Assembly (NCBI GenBank): GCA_023458095.1
Contig: JAEXAS010000033.1
Location: 1-64,000, forward strand
Direction: 5' to 3'
Length of the DNA: 64,000 nucleotides
Source: Actinomycetes bacterium
GTDB lineage: Bacteria; Actinomycetota; Actinomycetes; Propionibacteriales; Propionibacteriaceae
Both the position numbers and the translations under genes were made by a program. The notes below the pieces were generated by a model that saw only the letters and a list, made by a program, of their open reading frames with translations, was not told the DNA's origin and ran no database searches. Shown piece by piece: positions 61,997-64,000 of the stretch. Position 1 is the first letter of the stretch. Each line of letters starts with the position of its first letter.

Positions 61997-62958
61997 CCGC
62001 TCCCGATCCGGTGGCGCCAGGAACCATTGAGGCGGTTCCCGTGCGCCACCCTGGTCGGATTGTGGCGGTGATCATCGTCCTGGTGATCACCGCCATGCTC
62101 ATCCACCAGCTCTTCGTCAATCCCGCCTTCGATTGGGCCTTCACCTTTCAGGCGATGTCGCAGTCCCCGGTGATCCAGGGCTTCATTCTGGGCACCCTCC
62201 TGGTCACCGTCGGAGCCATGATCTTCGGCGTGGTCTTCGGAATCGTGTTGGCCATCATGCGGATGTCGCCCAACTTCGTTCTGCGCTGGGTGGCCGGAGC
62301 CTACATCTGGTTCTTCCGCTCCATTCCGCGCTATGTGCTGCTCGCGATTTTGGGCGCGGCCGGGGTGTTCTTCCCCGCCGGCATGATGGCCATCGGGATT
62401 CCCTACGATCAGCAACTCCTGGCGCTGTTCGGCATTGACGCAACGCTGCGCATCGGCATGGTCGATGCAAACCTACTCTTCAGCTCCTACGCCGGAGCGA
62501 TCTTGGGCCTGGGCCTGTCGGAGGCCGCCTATATGGCCGAGATCGCCCGCTCAGGCATCATCAGCGTCGATAAAGGCCAGACCGAAGCCGCTTTGGCGCT
62601 GGGCATGAATCGCAGCCAGACCATGCGGCGCATCGTCCTACCCCAGGCGATGCGGGTCATCGTGCCGCCCACCGGCAACGAAACCATCGCCATGCTCAAG
62701 GACACCTCCCTGCTGAGCGCCCTGCCGCTGGCCGGCGAGATGTACTACCAACTGCACGCCATCGGCACGGCGTATTACCAGTTGATGCCGGTCCTGGTGG
62801 GGGCGACCATCTACTACTTGGCGGCCACCACGGTGCTCGGCTTCGGCCAGGCCTGGCTGGAACGGCACTTTGGCCGTGGATACTCGCCCCGACGCGGCCG
62901 CGACGCCAAACAAGACGAGGCGCAAACAGCCCTGATGTTCTCCGGGAGCGATCACTGA
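61993..62958 (+). CDS. Amino-acid ABC transporter permease
   Basis: The 321 residues have about five or six helices and the ATPase-docking EAA loop (EAAYMAEIARSGIISVDKGQTEAALALG). An N-terminal extension precedes the first helix. The start is ATG with the four-base overlap to the binding protein. It forms the channel of the importer with its partners at 61091 and 62958. Confidence 0.91.
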   Translation: MTAPDPVAPGTIEAVPVRHPGRIVAVIIVLVITAMLIHQLFVNPAFDWAFTFQAMSQSPVIQGFILGTLLVTVGAMIFGVVFGIVLAIMRMSPNFVLRWVAGAYIWFFRSIPRYVLLAILGAAGVFFPAGMMAIGIPYDQQLLALFGIDATLRIGMVDANLLFSSYAGAILGLGLSEAAYMAEIARSGIISVDKGQTEAALALGMNRSQTMRRIVLPQAMRVIVPPTGNETIAMLKDTSLLSALPLAGEMYYQLHAIGTAYYQLMPVLVGATIYYLAATTVLGFGQAWLERHFGRGYSPRRGRDAKQDEAQTALMFSGSDH

Positions 62959-63770
62959 TGCCCACCCAACGCACCCCGGACAATGTCCTGGTCGAGGCGA
63001 TCAACGTCCACAAGTCCTTCGGCAGCACGGAGGTCCTCAAAGGGGTCAACCTCACCGTCCACCGCGGCGAGGTCGTGGTCTTGTTGGGTCCCTCCGGCTC
63101 CGGCAAGACCACCTTGCTGCGACTGATCAACCAGATGGAGTCCCTCACCGGCGGTCGTATCTGGGTCGATGGAGAACTGATCGGCTTCGAAGAACGCAAC
63201 GGCAAGCTCCATGTCCGCACCGACAAGGACATCGCCCGGCAGCGTTCCCTGGTGGGCATGGTCTTTCAACGCTTCAACCTGTTCCCGCACAAGACCGCGC
63301 TGGAGAACATCACCGAGGGCCAGCTCGTCGTCACCAAGAAGCGCAAAGCCGACGCCATCGTCCGAGCCCGCGATCTGCTCAACCAGGTGGGTCTGTCCGC
63401 CAAGGAACGCGCCTACCCCGCCGAACTCTCCGGCGGCCAGCAGCAACGAGTGGCCATCGCTCGAGCTTTGGCGATGGACCCCGACCTCATGCTCTTCGAC
63501 GAACCGACTTCGGCCTTGGATCCCGAACTGGTCGGCGAGGTCCTGGAAGTCATGCGGACCTTGGCCGGCGAGGGAGTGACCATGATCGTGGTGACCCACG
63601 AGATGTCCTTTGCCCGCGAGGTCGCCGACTGGGTGGTGTTCATGGACGGCGGCGTCATCGTGGAGGAAGGCACCCCCGATCAGGTGATCGGCAATCCTCA
63701 GGAGGAGCGCACCCGCACCTTCCTGCGCCGAGTCCTCGACCCGGCGCACTTCAGCGCCCCCCAGGATTAG
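62958..63770 (+). CDS. Amino-acid ABC transporter ATPase
   Basis: The 270 residues have Walker A LLGPSGSGKTTLLRLI, LSGGQQQRVAIARALAMDP and Walker B LMLFDEPTSALDPEL, the pattern of polar amino-acid importers (GlnQ/HisP). It shares one base with the permease stop and drives the importer at 61091-62958. Confidence 0.93.
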   Translation: MPTQRTPDNVLVEAINVHKSFGSTEVLKGVNLTVHRGEVVVLLGPSGSGKTTLLRLINQMESLTGGRIWVDGELIGFEERNGKLHVRTDKDIARQRSLVGMVFQRFNLFPHKTALENITEGQLVVTKKRKADAIVRARDLLNQVGLSAKERAYPAELSGGQQQRVAIARALAMDPDLMLFDEPTSALDPELVGEVLEVMRTLAGEGVTMIVVTHEMSFAREVADWVVFMDGGVIVEEGTPDQVIGNPQEERTRTFLRRVLDPAHFSAPQD

Positions 63771-63777
63771 CGCGCCG

Positions 63778-63797
63778 CCCCGTTGGAAGAACCGGGG
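63778..63797. terminator. Weak hairpin between convergent genes
   Basis: CCCCGTT pairs with AACCGGGG with one bulged base, a stem of about seven pairs with a short loop. It lies between the importer ATPase stop and the end of the convergent partial gene and may serve both. Confidence 0.35.
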
Positions 63798-63801
63798 ATC
63801 A

Positions 63802-64000
63802 TCAGGTCGCCGATGCGCTATGGGTGGCCAGCGCACCAGCCAGGTCACCCGCACCGGTCACGGCAACCTCTGCCAAGCCCAGCCACTCCGCGAATCGCCG
63901 CAGTTCCGCCGACAAGCGCCCAGCGGTTTCGACCTCGCTACTCCCCTGTTCCAGCCAGGCTGACTGGACCAGCAACCGGGATGCTTTGCGATCAGCCTTG
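63802..64000 (-). CDS. C-terminus of a probable YcaQ/AlkZ-like winged-helix protein (partial)
   Basis: Reading back from the stop at 63802 gives the last 65 residues of a protein whose 5' part lies beyond the window. The segment KADRKASRLLVQSAWLEQG, ELRRFAEWLGL and GDLAGALA matches the C-terminal part of the HTH_42 winged-helix family, which includes the interstrand-crosslink glycosylases AlkZ/YcaQ. Whether this is a glycosylase or a related protein cannot be told from this fragment. It is read toward the amino-acid ABC transporter. Confidence 0.6.
   Translation of the reverse strand, partial: KADRKASRLLVQSAWLEQGSSEVETAGRLSAELRRFAEWLGLAEVAVTGAGDLAGALATHSASAT

Overview
The window is a 64 kb, mostly minus-strand, high-GC chromosomal segment from an actinobacterium. 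Gene order places it there: rimP-nusA-ylxR-infB-rbfA-truB, rpsP-khpA-rimM-trmD with rplS-lepB-rnhB further on, ffh/ftsY/smc/mutM/rnc/rpmF/DUF177, coaD-rsmD-recG-rpmB, a trimeric succinate dehydrogenase, LmeA-like and DUF2469 proteins, and cysteine-containing ribosomal proteins L28 and L32. A relative of the Propionibacteriaceae fits best, but that is inference from gene order and style, not from a marker search.

Layout. 1-507: gene-free, with two 111-bp palindromic repeats and a terminator. 508-7692: a seven-gene, translationally coupled minus-strand operon encoding TusA, an FlpD/MvhD-like iron-sulfur protein, a DsrE2-like protein, an HdrA with an inserted glutamate-synthase-small-chain (GltD/NfnB) module, a second HdrA, an 80-residue protein and a QmoC-like membrane subunit. 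This is the most interesting part of the window: it looks like a Qmo/Hdr-type electron-transfer complex joined to sulfur-carrier proteins and an NAD(P)H module. 8099-12136: dprA, yifB, yraN, DUF2469, rnhB. 12189-12893: an A+T-richer islet with one small secreted protein. 12894-21287: lepB, rplS, sdhCAB, trmD, rimM, khpA, rpsP and an amidohydrolase. 21299-30925: ffh, a GNAT acetyltransferase, ftsY, smc, a GtrA-like protein, mutM, rnc, rpmF. 30936-37866: DUF177, a coiled-coil protein, coaD, rsmD, recG, rpmB, RNase J. 37938-42735: a plus-strand acetyltransferase, an LmeA-like protein, dapB, pnp, rpsO. 43037-46089: plus-strand pntAB. 46165-52002: ribF and a livKHMGF-type branched-chain amino-acid ABC transporter. 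52252-60886: truB, rbfA, infB, ylxR, nusA, rimP, proS, with one secreted protein gene inserted on the opposite strand between ylxR and nusA. 61091-63770: a plus-strand polar amino-acid ABC transporter. 63802-64000: the C-terminal end of a probable YcaQ/AlkZ-like winged-helix protein.

How the genes fit together. Most of the window is housekeeping: translation and ribosome assembly, RNA decay (RNase J, RNase III, PNPase), SRP targeting, DNA repair and uptake. The energy genes (Sdh, PntAB and the Qmo/Hdr-like complex) all connect menaquinone, NAD(P)H and low-potential carriers. The Qmo/Hdr-like operon has no HdrB, hydrogenase, Apr, Sat or Dsr gene beside it, so neither its electron donor nor its sulfur substrate can be read from the context. 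No rRNA, tRNA, CRISPR array, transposase or prophage was recognised.
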